From: Candidatus Cloacimonadota bacterium
GTDB taxonomy: Bacteria > Cloacimonadota > Cloacimonadia > Cloacimonadales > GCA-2742885
NCBI GenBank assembly: GCA_002742885.1
Contig: PDOO01000002.1
Location: 1 to 47,986 of the forward strand
DNA: 47,986 nt
Direction of reading: 5' to 3'
Below, piece after piece: positions 19,182-27,417 of this stretch. How positions within the stretch are numbered: position 1 is the stretch's first letter; every line of letters begins with the position of its first letter. The position numbers and the translations under genes are program-made. Under the pieces are notes generated by a model. The model ran no database searches. It was not told the origin of the DNA and saw only the letters and a list, made by a program, of their open reading frames with translations.

Positions 19182-19210
19182 TTATTATGAAATGAATCAA
19201 TAACAATCAA
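19182..19210 (-). promoter_or_regulatory. Candidate promoter for the tRNA-tuf-S10 transcription unit
   Basis: On the minus strand TTGATT (19205-19210) is followed after 17 bases by TAATAA (19182-19187), about 30 bases before the first tRNA. A perfect TTGACA lies further upstream but has no good partner at the right spacing. The 97-base gap between cysS and the tRNA genes must hold a promoter; which boxes are used is uncertain. Confidence 0.3.
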
Positions 19211-19249
19211 GACGTGAGTCAAACTCTTAACATCACAAAACCATGTCAA

Positions 19250-20641
19250 TTATTTTATTATTCTCCATTCAGTTCCCGAAGGAGAATCACGCAGTTCAAT
19301 ACCTGCTAAATATAAGTCATTACGTATTTTATCTGCAAGTATATAATCTTTGTTTTTTTTTGCATTTTTTCTGTATTCAATAAAAAGTTCTATTAATTCT
19401 TTTTCTTTAGAATTAAAATCAGGTTGCAGTTTTTCCTTTATTTGCGCAAAAAATCCCAAAGAACGCCCGATTTTCAATAAAAACAAAGAAGAATTTTTTC
19501 TGTCTTCATGAGGAATATTTTTATTTTTAACTTCTTTCAAGAGATCAAACATAACCGCTAAAGCTTTTGCCGTATTAAAATCATCCTGCATAGCTAGATG
19601 AAATTCTTTTTCAAATTTTTTCGTTCTTTCATTCATATCAATATTTTCATCAATAAAATCAAGCAAAGAAATATCTTCAAAAGCATTGTAAAAATTCTTA
19701 ACGGCAGATTCAGCTTCTTTCATCAACGATTCATTAAAATCAATAGGACTTCTGTAGTGTTTGCTCAAAAAGAAAAATCTGACGGCTTCGGAAGAATATT
19801 TTTTTAAAATATCTCGGGCAGTAAAAAAATTATTAAAACTTTTGGACATTTTTTCTCCGCCGATATTTAAAAATCCGTTATGCATCCAAATATTCGCCAA
19901 ATGTTTTCCGGTAATAACTTCCGCTTGAGCATTTTCGTTTTCGTGATGAGGAAAAATCAAATCGGTTCCTCCGCCGTGAATATCAAAAACTTCTCCCAAT
20001 AAATCTTGCGACATAACCACGCATTCCGTGTGCCAGCCGGGTCTCCCCTCTCCCCAAGGACTTCCCCATGACGGTTCATTTTCTTTGGCTTTTTTCCAAA
20101 GCGTAAAATCAAAAGGATTGCGTTTCTGTTTATTTTCTTCTATTCTGGCTCCGGCTTTTAAATCTTTTAGTTTTCTTCCGGAAAGAACTCCGTAATTTTT
20201 AAATGATTCCACAGAGAAATAAACATCTCCGTTGCTTTCGTAAGCAAAGTTTCTGTCAACCAACACTTTAATATACTTTATCATCTTACCGATATAGTCG
20301 GTTGCTTTCGGTTGAAAATCAGGTTTGTCTATGCCGAGAGCAGCCGTATCTTCATAAAAAGCGTCTATATATTTTGATGCTGTTTTCTTGACGGAAAGTC
20401 CTTCCTCTATTGACTTCTGAATAAGTTTATCATCAATATCCGTAAGGTTTTGCACATAAGTAACCTCATATCCGGCATAAGTTAAATATTTTCTTACCGC
20501 ATCAAAAAACAAAAAAGCTCGGGCATTGCCTATATGGAAATAATTATAAACCGTAGGACCGCAGGAATACATCTTTACCTTGCCGGGCATTACAGGTTTA
20601 AATTCTTCTTTTTTGCCGGTCATACTGTTATATATTTTCAT
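19250..20641 (-). CDS. cysS: Cysteinyl-tRNA synthetase
   Basis: Charges tRNA-Cys with cysteine in the cytoplasm, class I synthetase of 463 residues. The HIGH-type motif is FHIGNARAF near residue 31, the signature MYSCGPTVYNY supplies the first zinc cysteine, and GWHTECVVMS and FPHHENENAQ supply the other zinc ligands. KMSKSFNNFF is the second ATP motif. I chose the ATG at 20639-20641 because GGAG lies six bases before it and the protein then begins MKIYNSMTGKKEEF. The longer frame adds eleven unsupported residues. Confidence 0.96.
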   Translation of the reverse strand: MKIYNSMTGKKEEFKPVMPGKVKMYSCGPTVYNYFHIGNARAFLFFDAVRKYLTYAGYEVTYVQNLTDIDDKLIQKSIEEGLSVKKTASKYIDAFYEDTAALGIDKPDFQPKATDYIGKMIKYIKVLVDRNFAYESNGDVYFSVESFKNYGVLSGRKLKDLKAGARIEENKQKRNPFDFTLWKKAKENEPSWGSPWGEGRPGWHTECVVMSQDLLGEVFDIHGGGTDLIFPHHENENAQAEVITGKHLANIWMHNGFLNIGGEKMSKSFNNFFTARDILKKYSSEAVRFFFLSKHYRSPIDFNESLMKEAESAVKNFYNAFEDISLLDFIDENIDMNERTKKFEKEFHLAMQDDFNTAKALAVMFDLLKEVKNKNIPHEDRKNSSLFLLKIGRSLGFFAQIKEKLQPDFNSKEKELIELFIEYRKNAKKNKDYILADKIRNDLYLAGIELRDSPSGTEWRIIK

Positions 20642-20853
20642 AAAAATCTCCTTAATCCGGCATATAACCGGCACTTTCTTTTTAGATTTCGCAAATGTAA
20701 AACATTATATAAGGTGTCAATATAAATAAAAAATATCAAACAAAATCTCCGGTCGGATAAAAGTTCGAAAACTTTTTTATTTCTTGAATAAAAGAATAAA
20801 ATTGTCTGATCAGAAATTAAATTTCCGATATTATAAAAAACAGATAAGAAAAT

Positions 20854-20876
20854 AAAAAAACCCGGCAAAAGCCGGG
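20854..20876 (-). terminator. Rho-independent terminator downstream of the flagellin cluster
   Basis: CCCGGC (20861-20866) pairs with GCCGGG (20871-20876) around an AAAA loop. On the minus strand it is followed by seven T. The nearest upstream minus-strand gene is the last flagellin, whose stop is about 780 bases away, so either the flagellin transcript has a long 3' end or a separate RNA ends here. Confidence 0.8.
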
Positions 20877-21657
20877 TAAAATGAAATATTAAGTTTTTTG
20901 AGCGATTACAATGACTAGTGAGAATCATCATTATGACAAATGGGCGAGCCGTCGCCCGCCCATCCGGTTCGGTTAGCCTTGTTCTCTAAATGTCGGACAA
21001 CGGGAATTTACCCGCGTCGGCATTTCACAGCAGATTTAGCCAAGATCATTCATCTATTTTTTGTTTACTTAGTGGTTGTATAACGTTACGATAACTCCCC
21101 GGAATTATTTTAGGTTGATTACGAGAAAAATTCCGGGCAAGAATCTCACTTTCTTACTGCAGCCTGCAACGTTTTGGATGAGATCCGGCCTCATGCCGAC
21201 ACATTCAGAGACATCATGTGTCTTTACCGGACTTAGAATCATCCGTAAATCGGCTTCAGAAACGGGCATTCTAAACCATAACAAGATAGCAATTATTTTC
21301 GCTATCCGATAAGTCTTCATGCCAATTGCGGAAGATAATTTTTCGAATCGATTGCTCAGATAACTTAATATCAAAACATAATTTCGAAAAATCTGTTCTT
21401 CTGTCGCAACTTTCCAATAAGATGAAGTTACAATCAATTTCGGATTAATCCGAAAAATTGCTTAAGCGACAATCAGAACAATACAGACTCTTCCTGTATT
21501 CATTGCCATCAGATCATGGTTTATTGCGCAGATTATCTTAATTGATCGGTTCGGTTTATACTTCCAACCCGCATAATCGGAACCTTTCGACTAACGAGCA
21601 GGACTAACCTGCTGTGTACAAGTCAACTAACCGACCGAGCACCAAGGTTACGCAATA
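20877..21657 (-). other. 780-base non-coding stretch between flagellin and terminator, with hairpins
   Basis: No convincing gene is seen. A 110-codon open frame inside it has no family resemblance or ribosome site. Three inverted repeats stand out. 20941-20962 is a nine-pair GC-rich stem, fully paired on the minus-strand RNA if one G-U is allowed. 20988-21025 is a long imperfect stem around CGGG/CCCG. 21597-21613 is AGCAGG/CCTGCT. The stretch also holds a decayed flagellin start (see separate entry). It may be a long 3' untranslated region, a small RNA gene or the remains of a fourth flagellin. Confidence 0.4.
21494..21565 (-). pseudogene. Remnant of a flagellin 5' end and leader
   Basis: Bases 21494-21529 match the start of the neighbouring flagellin gene (22599-22634) at about 33 of 36 positions, covering codons for INHNMMAMNT, here read as INHDLMAMNT. 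The part in front (21541-21565) resembles that flagellin's leader. The ATG and the AGGAGG ribosome site have been lost. Similarity fades quickly downstream, so only the 5' end is recognisable. I infer a decayed fourth copy of the tandem flagellin array. Confidence 0.65.
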
Positions 21658-22647
21658 TTAACCTATTAATCTCAGAGCCATCTGCGGTAATGAATTTGCC
21701 TGAGACAACATTCCGACGGAAGATTGAGTTAATATCTGATTCCTCGTGAATTGTGTCATTTCGCTTGCTACATCTATATCAGATATACGAGATTCCGCTG
21801 CTTGCAGATTTTCTGCCTGGATCGACAAATTGGTAATCGTATTTTCCAAACGATTTTGAACTGCTCCCAAAGAAGCGCGAAGATTATCTTTTCTGGTAAT
21901 AGCCGTATTGATTTGTTCAAGAGCTTTTTGAGCTGCTGCCTGCGAAGACACCGCAACTATATCCGAAGCTTTAGTTGCATCGGGTTTCGCTGTATTGGTA
22001 CCTTGGAAAAGAGAAGATGTTCTGGCATCTCCCATTTTAATGAAGTAATAGTCTTCAGCTCGGTTGTTTCCGATACCAAAGTGAACTTTTACTCCTCCGA
22101 TAACATCTCCGTCTTTTTCTGATCCGTTTACTTCTTGCCAGCCGGAACTGTTTTCATAGAGACCTTCATCGGATGTCCAAGTATTACCTGACGTCCATTT
22201 TCCGTTGGTTCCGGAAACAGAAACATTACCGTCAAGCATTTTGACTCCGTTGAAGTCGGTTGCATTGGCGATACGATCGATTTCTGATGCCATAGCGGAA
22301 AATTCAGAATGAATGATCATACGCTGATCATTGGTATAAGTACCGGTAGCGGCCTGTTCAGCCAACTCTTTCATTCTTATCAATTTTTCATCTATTACGC
22401 TAAGCGCGCCTTCGGCTGTTTGAATCATGGATATACCGTCATGAGCATTACGAATACCCTGATTCATTGAAGCAATGTCAGAACGCATTTGTTCTCTAAT
22501 TGCCAATCCGGCTGCATCGTCTGCAGCTGAATTAATGCGAAGACCGGTTGATAATCTTTTTACCGAATTTCCAAGACTGCCGTAAGCTGAGCTAAGATTC
22601 CTTGCTGTATTCATTGCCATCATATTATGGTTTATTACGAGTGACAT
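21658..22647 (-). CDS. Flagellin, copy 1 (most promoter-distal)
   Basis: Filament subunit exported through the flagellar type III apparatus, 329 residues, no signal peptide. The N-terminal D0/D1 region opens MSLVINHNMMAMNTARN and has KRLSTGLRINSAADDAAGLA and IREQM. A short middle domain (about 145-235) carries VHFGIGNNRAEDYYF. The C-terminal D1/D0 region (QNRLENTITNLSIQAENLQA) ends ANSLPQMALRLIG. It is very similar by eye to the next copy, differing mainly in the middle. It starts at ATG with AAGGAGG, preceded by a 5' leader containing a hairpin. A duplicated gene of the same filament. Confidence 0.96.
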   Translation of the reverse strand: MSLVINHNMMAMNTARNLSSAYGSLGNSVKRLSTGLRINSAADDAAGLAIREQMRSDIASMNQGIRNAHDGISMIQTAEGALSVIDEKLIRMKELAEQAATGTYTNDQRMIIHSEFSAMASEIDRIANATDFNGVKMLDGNVSVSGTNGKWTSGNTWTSDEGLYENSSGWQEVNGSEKDGDVIGGVKVHFGIGNNRAEDYYFIKMGDARTSSLFQGTNTAKPDATKASDIVAVSSQAAAQKALEQINTAITRKDNLRASLGAVQNRLENTITNLSIQAENLQAAESRISDIDVASEMTQFTRNQILTQSSVGMLSQANSLPQMALRLIG

Positions 22648-22652
22648 TTTTT

Positions 22653-22713
22653 CCTCCTTGATTGGTTATGATTGGGCTTCCTTGCACGTACCTGTGTTAT
22701 CATGTACGTGTGC
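22653..22713 (-). promoter_or_regulatory. Structured 5' leader of flagellin copy 1 (candidate CsrA-type site)
   Basis: On the minus strand the leader holds CAAGGAAG (22677-22684) and, 24 bases later, the ribosome site AAGGAGG (22653-22659). Both contain the GGA core that CsrA/RsmA proteins bind. A stem of GCACGTAC with GTACGTGTGC (22684-22713) directly precedes the first GGA site. A paired-site arrangement is known for the hag leader of Bacillus; here it is an inference. Confidence 0.4.
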
Positions 22714-22780
22714 ATGTTTGGCTAACTCTGCTGAAGCAGGAAGCTGACCGATCCAACCTTTAAGGAATTACTCACCGTAA

Positions 22781-23773
22781 TTAACCGATTAATCTAAGCG
22801 CCATCTGAGGTAATGAATTTGCTTGCGACAACATGCCTACGCCTGATTGCGTTAATATTTGATTTCTGGTAAATTGAGTCATCTCACTTGCCACATCAAT
22901 ATCAGATATGCGCGATTCCGCAGCTTGAAGGTTTTCAGCCTGAATAGACAAGTTTGTAATCGTATTTTCAAGACGATTTTGAACCGCTCCCAGAGAAGCT
23001 CTGATATTATCTTTTCTGGCAATTGCGGTGCTTATCTGTTCAAGAGCTTCCTGAGCCGCTGCCTGAGAAGACACGGCTATCACGTTTGCTGCATTGGCAT
23101 TAGCGTCTGTTACATTGGGATTTGTACCGTTAAATAACGAAGATGTTCTCATATCTCCGATTCTCATGAAGTAATAGTCTTCAGCGCGATTATTTCCGGT
23201 TCCGAAGTGAATTTTGATACCTCCTGTGATATCGCCGTTATTATCGGATCCGTTAATTTCTTGCCAGCCTGAGCTGTTTTCGTAAAGACCTTCATCGGCT
23301 ACCCAAGTATTGTTCTCGCTCCATTTTCCGTTTGTACCGGAAAGCGATACATTACCATTAAGCATTTTGACTCCGTTGAAGTCGGTTGCATTGGCTATAC
23401 GGTCTATTTCCGCAGCCATGGCGGAAAACTCGGAATGAATAATTAAGCGTTGGTCGTTGGTATAAGTACCGGTAGCGGCCTGTTCGGCTAATTCTTTCAT
23501 TCGAATGAGTTTTTCGTCTATAACACCGAGAGCTCCTTCCGCAGTTTGAATCATGGAAATAGCATCTTGAGCATTACGAACGCCTTGATTCATGGTTGCA
23601 ATTTCTGCGCGCATTTGTTCGCGAATTGCCAATCCGGCTGCGTCGTCCGCAGCTGAATTGATTCTAAGTCCCGTTGATAATCTCTGAACGGAATTTCCCA
23701 AACGACCATAGGCGACGGAAAGATTCCTGGCGGTATTTTGAGCCATTAGGTTATGGTTAATTACGAGTGACAT
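22781..23773 (-). CDS. Flagellin, copy 2
   Basis: Filament subunit of 330 residues with the same layout as copy 1. N-terminal D0/D1 is MSLVINHNLMAQNTARN to GVKMLNGNVSLSG, the middle contains SSGWQEINGSDNNGD and GTGNNRAEDYYF, and the C-terminal D1/D0 ends ANSLPQMALRLIG. The terminal domains are nearly identical to copy 1, and most differences lie at residues about 195-230. It starts at ATG with CAAGGAGG, 133 bases upstream of copy 1. The tandem order suggests local duplication kept similar by gene conversion. Confidence 0.96.
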   Translation of the reverse strand: MSLVINHNLMAQNTARNLSVAYGRLGNSVQRLSTGLRINSAADDAAGLAIREQMRAEIATMNQGVRNAQDAISMIQTAEGALGVIDEKLIRMKELAEQAATGTYTNDQRLIIHSEFSAMAAEIDRIANATDFNGVKMLNGNVSLSGTNGKWSENNTWVADEGLYENSSGWQEINGSDNNGDITGGIKIHFGTGNNRAEDYYFMRIGDMRTSSLFNGTNPNVTDANANAANVIAVSSQAAAQEALEQISTAIARKDNIRASLGAVQNRLENTITNLSIQAENLQAAESRISDIDVASEMTQFTRNQILTQSGVGMLSQANSLPQMALRLIG

Positions 23774-23778
23774 AATTT

Positions 23779-23820
23779 CCTCCTTGAAATAAGTTCATCC
23801 ATGTAAGAGCAATTGCTCTT
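23779..23820 (-). promoter_or_regulatory. Structured 5' leader of flagellin copy 2
   Basis: A perfect 16-base palindrome (23805-23820, AAGAGC/GCTCTT around AATT) forms a hairpin. It is followed on the minus strand by TACATGGATG (23796-23805), close to the CsrA consensus, and then by the ribosome site CAAGGAGG (23779-23786). The spacing of the two GGA cores is about 18 bases. Confidence 0.45.
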
Positions 23821-23935
23821 TTATGTAAAATAACCTCGGCCGTCTTACCGTGTCAGAGAGTTTAAGGACTAATCGGTAATCACTTTCTATAAACTTTTTA
23901 AAGATCCGTTTTCGGTTTGTTAAGATTTTATTTTA

Positions 23936-23950
23936 ACCGGCAAAACCGGT
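23936..23950 (-). terminator. Weak hairpin after flagellin copy 3
   Basis: ACCGG/CCGGT with a five-base loop lies 23 bases after the copy 3 stop codon. On the minus strand it is followed by an AT-rich but not T-only stretch, so it may be a partial terminator or an mRNA 3'-end stabiliser. Confidence 0.35.
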
Positions 23951-23972
23951 ATCAAATCTGTATTTTAAGATT

Positions 23973-24941
23973 TTACCCCAATAATCTGAGAGCCATTTGC
24001 GGCAATGAGTTAGCCTGAGCAAGCATGGCGATTGCAGATTGAGTTAAAACTTGATTTTTGGTAAATTCGGTCATTTCGCTTGCCAAATCAACATCTGATA
24101 TCTGAGATTCGGCTGCTTGCAAATTTTCTTTTTGAGATTGAAGAGACAATATCGTATTATCCAATCTGTTCATCATTGAACCGATATAAGCTCTGTTCTT
24201 TTCTTTCGCCATAATGGCTGTATCTATTTGTTCAAGAGCTACCTGAGCCAAGTGCTGAGTCGAAATGGAGATAGTTCTTGAAGCAAGCGTATTTGCCCCG
24301 TTTGTTACATCGGCAAACAAACCGTTAGTAGTCATATCGCCTATATTGATAAAATAGTAGTCCTCTGCTCTGTTGTTTCCGGTTCCGAAGTGAATTTTAA
24401 CACCGACGTTTCCGCCGTATTCTCCGTTTGCTTTAAGATTGTTTATGGGAGTATTGTCAGCATATCCTGATTGAACCCAACCGCCGGCGGTAACATTATC
24501 GTAAGCCGATGTTGACAAATCTCCGTTTATAAGTTTAATTCCTCCGAATTCGGTTGAAGCGGCGATACGGTCGATTTCAGCTGCCATGGCAGCAAATTCA
24601 GAGTGAATAATTTGACGTTGTTCATGAGTATAAGTACCGGTAGCAGCCTGTTCAGCCAATTGTTTCATGCGAACAAGTTTTTCGTCTATGACAGCCATTG
24701 CTCCTTCGGCTGTATGCAACATGTTAATTGCCATACGAGCATTTCTTACACCCTGGTCCAATACGCCTATGTCTGCTCTCATTTCTTCGCGAACAGCCAA
24801 TCCTGCTGCGTCGTCTTGCGCCGAATTTACTCTTAAACCTGTAGTCAATCTTTGGATTGATCTCCCCATGTTTGCATAATGGGTCTGTAAATTTGTTGCC
24901 GAATTATTGGCATACAAATTGTGATTGATATACAATGACAT
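23973..24941 (-). CDS. Flagellin, copy 3 (first of the array)
   Basis: Filament subunit of 322 residues, more divergent than copies 1 and 2. It opens MSLYINHNLYANNSATNLQT. It keeps the D1 signature RLTTGLRVNSAQDDAAGLAV, the EQAATGTYTHEQRQIIHSEF helix, GTGNNRAEDYYF in the short middle domain, and the end ANSLPQMALRLLG. The middle domain is shorter and has a different composition (ANGEYGGNVG). Such a minor flagellin may occupy one part of the filament, for example next to the hook. It starts at ATG with AAGGAGG, about 100 bases after the FlgN-like gene. Confidence 0.96.
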   Translation of the reverse strand: MSLYINHNLYANNSATNLQTHYANMGRSIQRLTTGLRVNSAQDDAAGLAVREEMRADIGVLDQGVRNARMAINMLHTAEGAMAVIDEKLVRMKQLAEQAATGTYTHEQRQIIHSEFAAMAAEIDRIAASTEFGGIKLINGDLSTSAYDNVTAGGWVQSGYADNTPINNLKANGEYGGNVGVKIHFGTGNNRAEDYYFINIGDMTTNGLFADVTNGANTLASRTISISTQHLAQVALEQIDTAIMAKEKNRAYIGSMMNRLDNTILSLQSQKENLQAAESQISDVDLASEMTEFTKNQVLTQSAIAMLAQANSLPQMALRLLG

Positions 24942-24946
24942 AATAT

Positions 24947-24973
24947 CCTCCTTGATTTATGATGGCTTCCTTG
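24947..24973 (-). promoter_or_regulatory. 5' leader of flagellin copy 3 sharing GGA motifs with copy 1
   Basis: CAAGGAAG (24966-24973) and CAAGGAGG (24947-24954) are repeated in the same order and nearly the same spacing as in copy 1, with conserved ATCATAA between them. Conservation of the leader beyond the ribosome site suggests a regulatory role. Confidence 0.4.
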
Positions 24974-25041
24974 CCACTTATGTCTTTGTCTTTTTTTTAT
25001 TTAAACTTCTTTTTCGACTTTTCCCCGAGAGAGCATTCGGG

Positions 25042-25872
25042 TCAGGAAGTCGTATCCACGAAATAAGGTTTGAATTTTGAAACGGTATATTTCGAGACCG
25101 CTCTTGCCCCGGCATTCCTTTTGCCGAGTTCATCAAAAACTTCCTTTTTCCTTACTTGAAGTTCCACGCTGTTTTGATTTTCTTTTTCAATGATCTTGTT
25201 CATCTTGTTATGTATTTCGGACAAAATCAAATTTGCCTTAGTTTTTTTTTCAGATTTTTCCGGAAGATCTCTCAACATATTGAAATTTATAGAGTTCTGT
25301 TTATCGATTATTTTATTTAACATTATTTCTTTTTGATTCATGCTCTGTTCAAGACCGTCAAAATCCCGGCATTGAATGCTTTCTGATTCTTTCTCGGTAA
25401 GCTTAAAATATTCAGAATACAGCAAAGATAAATCAGATAACTTATTAAAATCATTCTCGGCATTCATTTCTTTTTCCTCCAACATTTTTTTAAACTCCTC
25501 CGGTTTCAATTGCAAGAGTTTTTGTTCCGTATTCAATATTTTCGCTTTTACGATTTTCAACTTCTTTTCATATTCTTCAGACGGCAGAGATGAGTCTTTC
25601 GGAGATTTTCGGTCATAAACAGTAAAAAGAATCAGTTCCAGATTACGCTTTTCAAGAATCAAATTACCCAGTTCAATATTATATTTGCTCCAATCATAAT
25701 CATCCGTATCGTATCCTTCCGTATTAAGGAAATGGACAAAATTCTCATGCTTGCGTTTTTTATTTTTTTCTTTCGGCTCGTCCTGTTTTTCTTTAAATTC
25801 GCCTTTTCTTTCCGCAATACGAATTTCGCTTGTTCGCCTGATACTTTTCAACAAGTCATTATCCGGTGTCAT
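25042..25872 (-). CDS. FlgN-like flagellar chaperone candidate with N-terminal extension
   Basis: A 276-residue, highly charged, almost wholly helical protein with no membrane segment. I do not recognise residues 1-150, which contain a Lys/Glu-rich stretch and DTDDYDWSKYN. Residues about 155-276 resemble FlgN-type chaperones: long helices with repeated E-K-x-x-L spacing (FDGLEQSMNQKEIMLNKII) and a C-terminal SKYTVSKFKPYF tail. FlgN escorts hook-filament junction proteins and is usually about 150 residues. The position just upstream of three flagellins supports a flagellar role. I chose the ATG at 25870-25872 because AAGGAG lies six bases upstream; the longer frame has no ribosome site. A coiled-coil protein of another function is possible. 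Confidence 0.6.
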   Translation of the reverse strand: MTPDNDLLKSIRRTSEIRIAERKGEFKEKQDEPKEKNKKRKHENFVHFLNTEGYDTDDYDWSKYNIELGNLILEKRNLELILFTVYDRKSPKDSSLPSEEYEKKLKIVKAKILNTEQKLLQLKPEEFKKMLEEKEMNAENDFNKLSDLSLLYSEYFKLTEKESESIQCRDFDGLEQSMNQKEIMLNKIIDKQNSINFNMLRDLPEKSEKKTKANLILSEIHNKMNKIIEKENQNSVELQVRKKEVFDELGKRNAGARAVSKYTVSKFKPYFVDTTS

Positions 25873-25920
25873 AATAATCTCCTTACTTATCATATCGAAT
25901 TACTGAACAATAAGTTAAGC

Positions 25921-25949
25921 TTTTTATTTTTTATGCTGAAAAAGGTCAA
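25921..25949 (-). promoter_or_regulatory. Candidate sigma-70-type promoter of the FlgN-like gene
   Basis: TTGACC (25944-25949 on the minus strand) is followed after 17 bases by TAAAAA (25921-25926), about 50 bases before the start codon. The -10 box is weak and the region is very AT-rich, so the match could be chance. Confidence 0.3.
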
Positions 25950-26036
25950 TCCGCAAGTTTAATATTACCGTAAAAAATGATTGTTTTGAAAATACATAAA
26001 ATTAATGTTTTATAAGTAAATTCCGTTATGCCGTAA

Positions 26037-26067
26037 AATAAAAATTCCCGATCTGAAAAATCGGGAA
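26037..26067 (-). terminator. Terminator of the MscS-type channel gene
   Basis: TTCCCGAT (26045-26052) pairs with ATCGGGAA (26060-26067) with a seven-base loop. On the minus strand it is followed by TTTTTATTTT. It lies about 80 bases after the stop codon. Confidence 0.8.
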
Positions 26068-26145
26068 TAAAAAAGCCGGGTTAAGATTTATTTTAACGAT
26101 ATAAGAATTCTTAAAATCCGAAATAAATTGCTGCGTTTTTTATTG

Positions 26146-27417
26146 TTAATCCCTTTTTTTATATATATCCGGTATGGTCTGACCGTCAATAACCCGTTTA
26201 ACATGATAATGAGGCGAAAGTATTTCAATACCGCTTTCGTTAAAGCAATCTTGCAGATTTTGATGCAAAAGAGAGTAAACATGTCCCATTTTCGAGGGAT
26301 TTTTACAATAAGCGTTTAGCTCGTAAGCCACACTGAAATCATTCAATTCGGTTTGCAAAACAAAAGGCTTGGGAGCTTTCATAATATCTTTTGTTCTGGA
26401 AGCAGCCTCAATCATAAGTTTATGAACTTTACGCCACTCGACATCATAACCGATAGTAACGGTGGTGTGCATGTAAAATCCGCCGTCCGTGCCTTCCGAA
26501 CTGTAATTTACAATTTGATTTTGAGTAACAAGTTTATTAGGTAAGCTTATCTCTTCGTTTTTCGGAGTCTTTAATCTGGTAACCAGCATTCCTTTATGTA
26601 CAACCGTTCCCATGGTTCCGCCTATCTTAACCACATCGCCGACGATAAAAGGTCTCATATAAATCATCATCAAACCTCCTACGGCATTGGCAATAAAATC
26701 AGTAGAACCGAGAGAAAGCAATACTCCCATAAAAATAGACACTCCCTGAAATGCGGGAGAGTTTGATCCGGGAAGATAAGGAAAAATAATTACCAGAGCA
26801 AAAACATATATAATAATTTTAATAATCAGATAAGTCGGTTTTGCCCATTCTTTGTAAAAACCGTCTATCTTCAGGCGTTCTTTAGAAATATCATCGGCAA
26901 AAAAGACCAATCCTTTGTTTATATAACGAACAATAATAAGAACGATAAAAATGAAGAAAAGACCGGGTAAAAAATTAATAAAAGAATCAAGAACGGATTT
27001 TAAAGGGTCGGTAACATATCCGATTAAAATATTCGAAATATTTTTTGTAGCCGGGAAGATACCGAATAAGAAGGACATCCAAAAATAAATAATCACCGAC
27101 AACAACAATACCCGAAGTATCTTAAATACGGTTATAAATATTTTATAAGTATATTTTGCCGGCAGAATATCGTAATCTTTTATCTTTACCGTTTTTATTT
27201 TCGTTTTGGAAATATCTTTCAATTTTTTATACACAGCTTTGAATAAACGATTTATTCCGTATATGACAGCTGTAATTATCAGTACGGAGGCAACAGCAGA
27301 AACAATCTCAATTTTATTGGGTATTTTCCCGAGAAATTTTTCTATATATCCGGTTATTTCTTCCCCGGCAACTTCTTTTGCTTTTAAAAGCGAATCGGAG
27401 ACAACTTCTTTTCCCAT
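26146..27417 (-). CDS. MscS-family mechanosensitive channel
   Basis: Tension-gated inner-membrane channel that releases solutes on osmotic downshift, 423 residues. Four or five membrane helices lie in the first 210 residues. The pore-lining helix follows at about 230-260 with the Gly/Ala-rich pattern SLGSTDFIANAVGGLMMIYM and the conserved RPFIVGDVVKIG. The beta domain has GTVVHKGMLVTRLKTPKNEE, and a C-terminal alpha-beta domain ends the protein. The extra N-terminal helices and length place it in the larger YnaI/YbdG-like branch rather than small MscS. It is monocistronic, with GAGG before the ATG and its own terminator. Confidence 0.92.
   Translation of the reverse strand: MGKEVVSDSLLKAKEVAGEEITGYIEKFLGKIPNKIEIVSAVASVLIITAVIYGINRLFKAVYKKLKDISKTKIKTVKIKDYDILPAKYTYKIFITVFKILRVLLLSVIIYFWMSFLFGIFPATKNISNILIGYVTDPLKSVLDSFINFLPGLFFIFIVLIIVRYINKGLVFFADDISKERLKIDGFYKEWAKPTYLIIKIIIYVFALVIIFPYLPGSNSPAFQGVSIFMGVLLSLGSTDFIANAVGGLMMIYMRPFIVGDVVKIGGTMGTVVHKGMLVTRLKTPKNEEISLPNKLVTQNQIVNYSSEGTDGGFYMHTTVTIGYDVEWRKVHKLMIEAASRTKDIMKAPKPFVLQTELNDFSVAYELNAYCKNPSKMGHVYSLLHQNLQDCFNESGIEILSPHYHVKRVIDGQTIPDIYKKRD

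Noticed and set aside
18859-19206. 115-residue minus-strand open frame with many Gly, Ser and Arg
   Set aside because: It runs straight through three complete tRNA genes; such frames are a known annotation artefact of tRNA clusters.
21105-21437. 110-residue minus-strand open frame in the flagellin 3' region
   Set aside because: No ribosome site, no family likeness, and it covers a stretch with decayed flagellin sequence. A faint likeness to flagellin D1 (FEKLSSAIGMKT) was too weak to use.
23774-23972. Sigma-28 promoter before flagellin copy 2
   Set aside because: An AAAGTTT and a CCGATTA are present, but their spacing is about two bases longer than the consensus, and copies 1 and 3 show no matching boxes.
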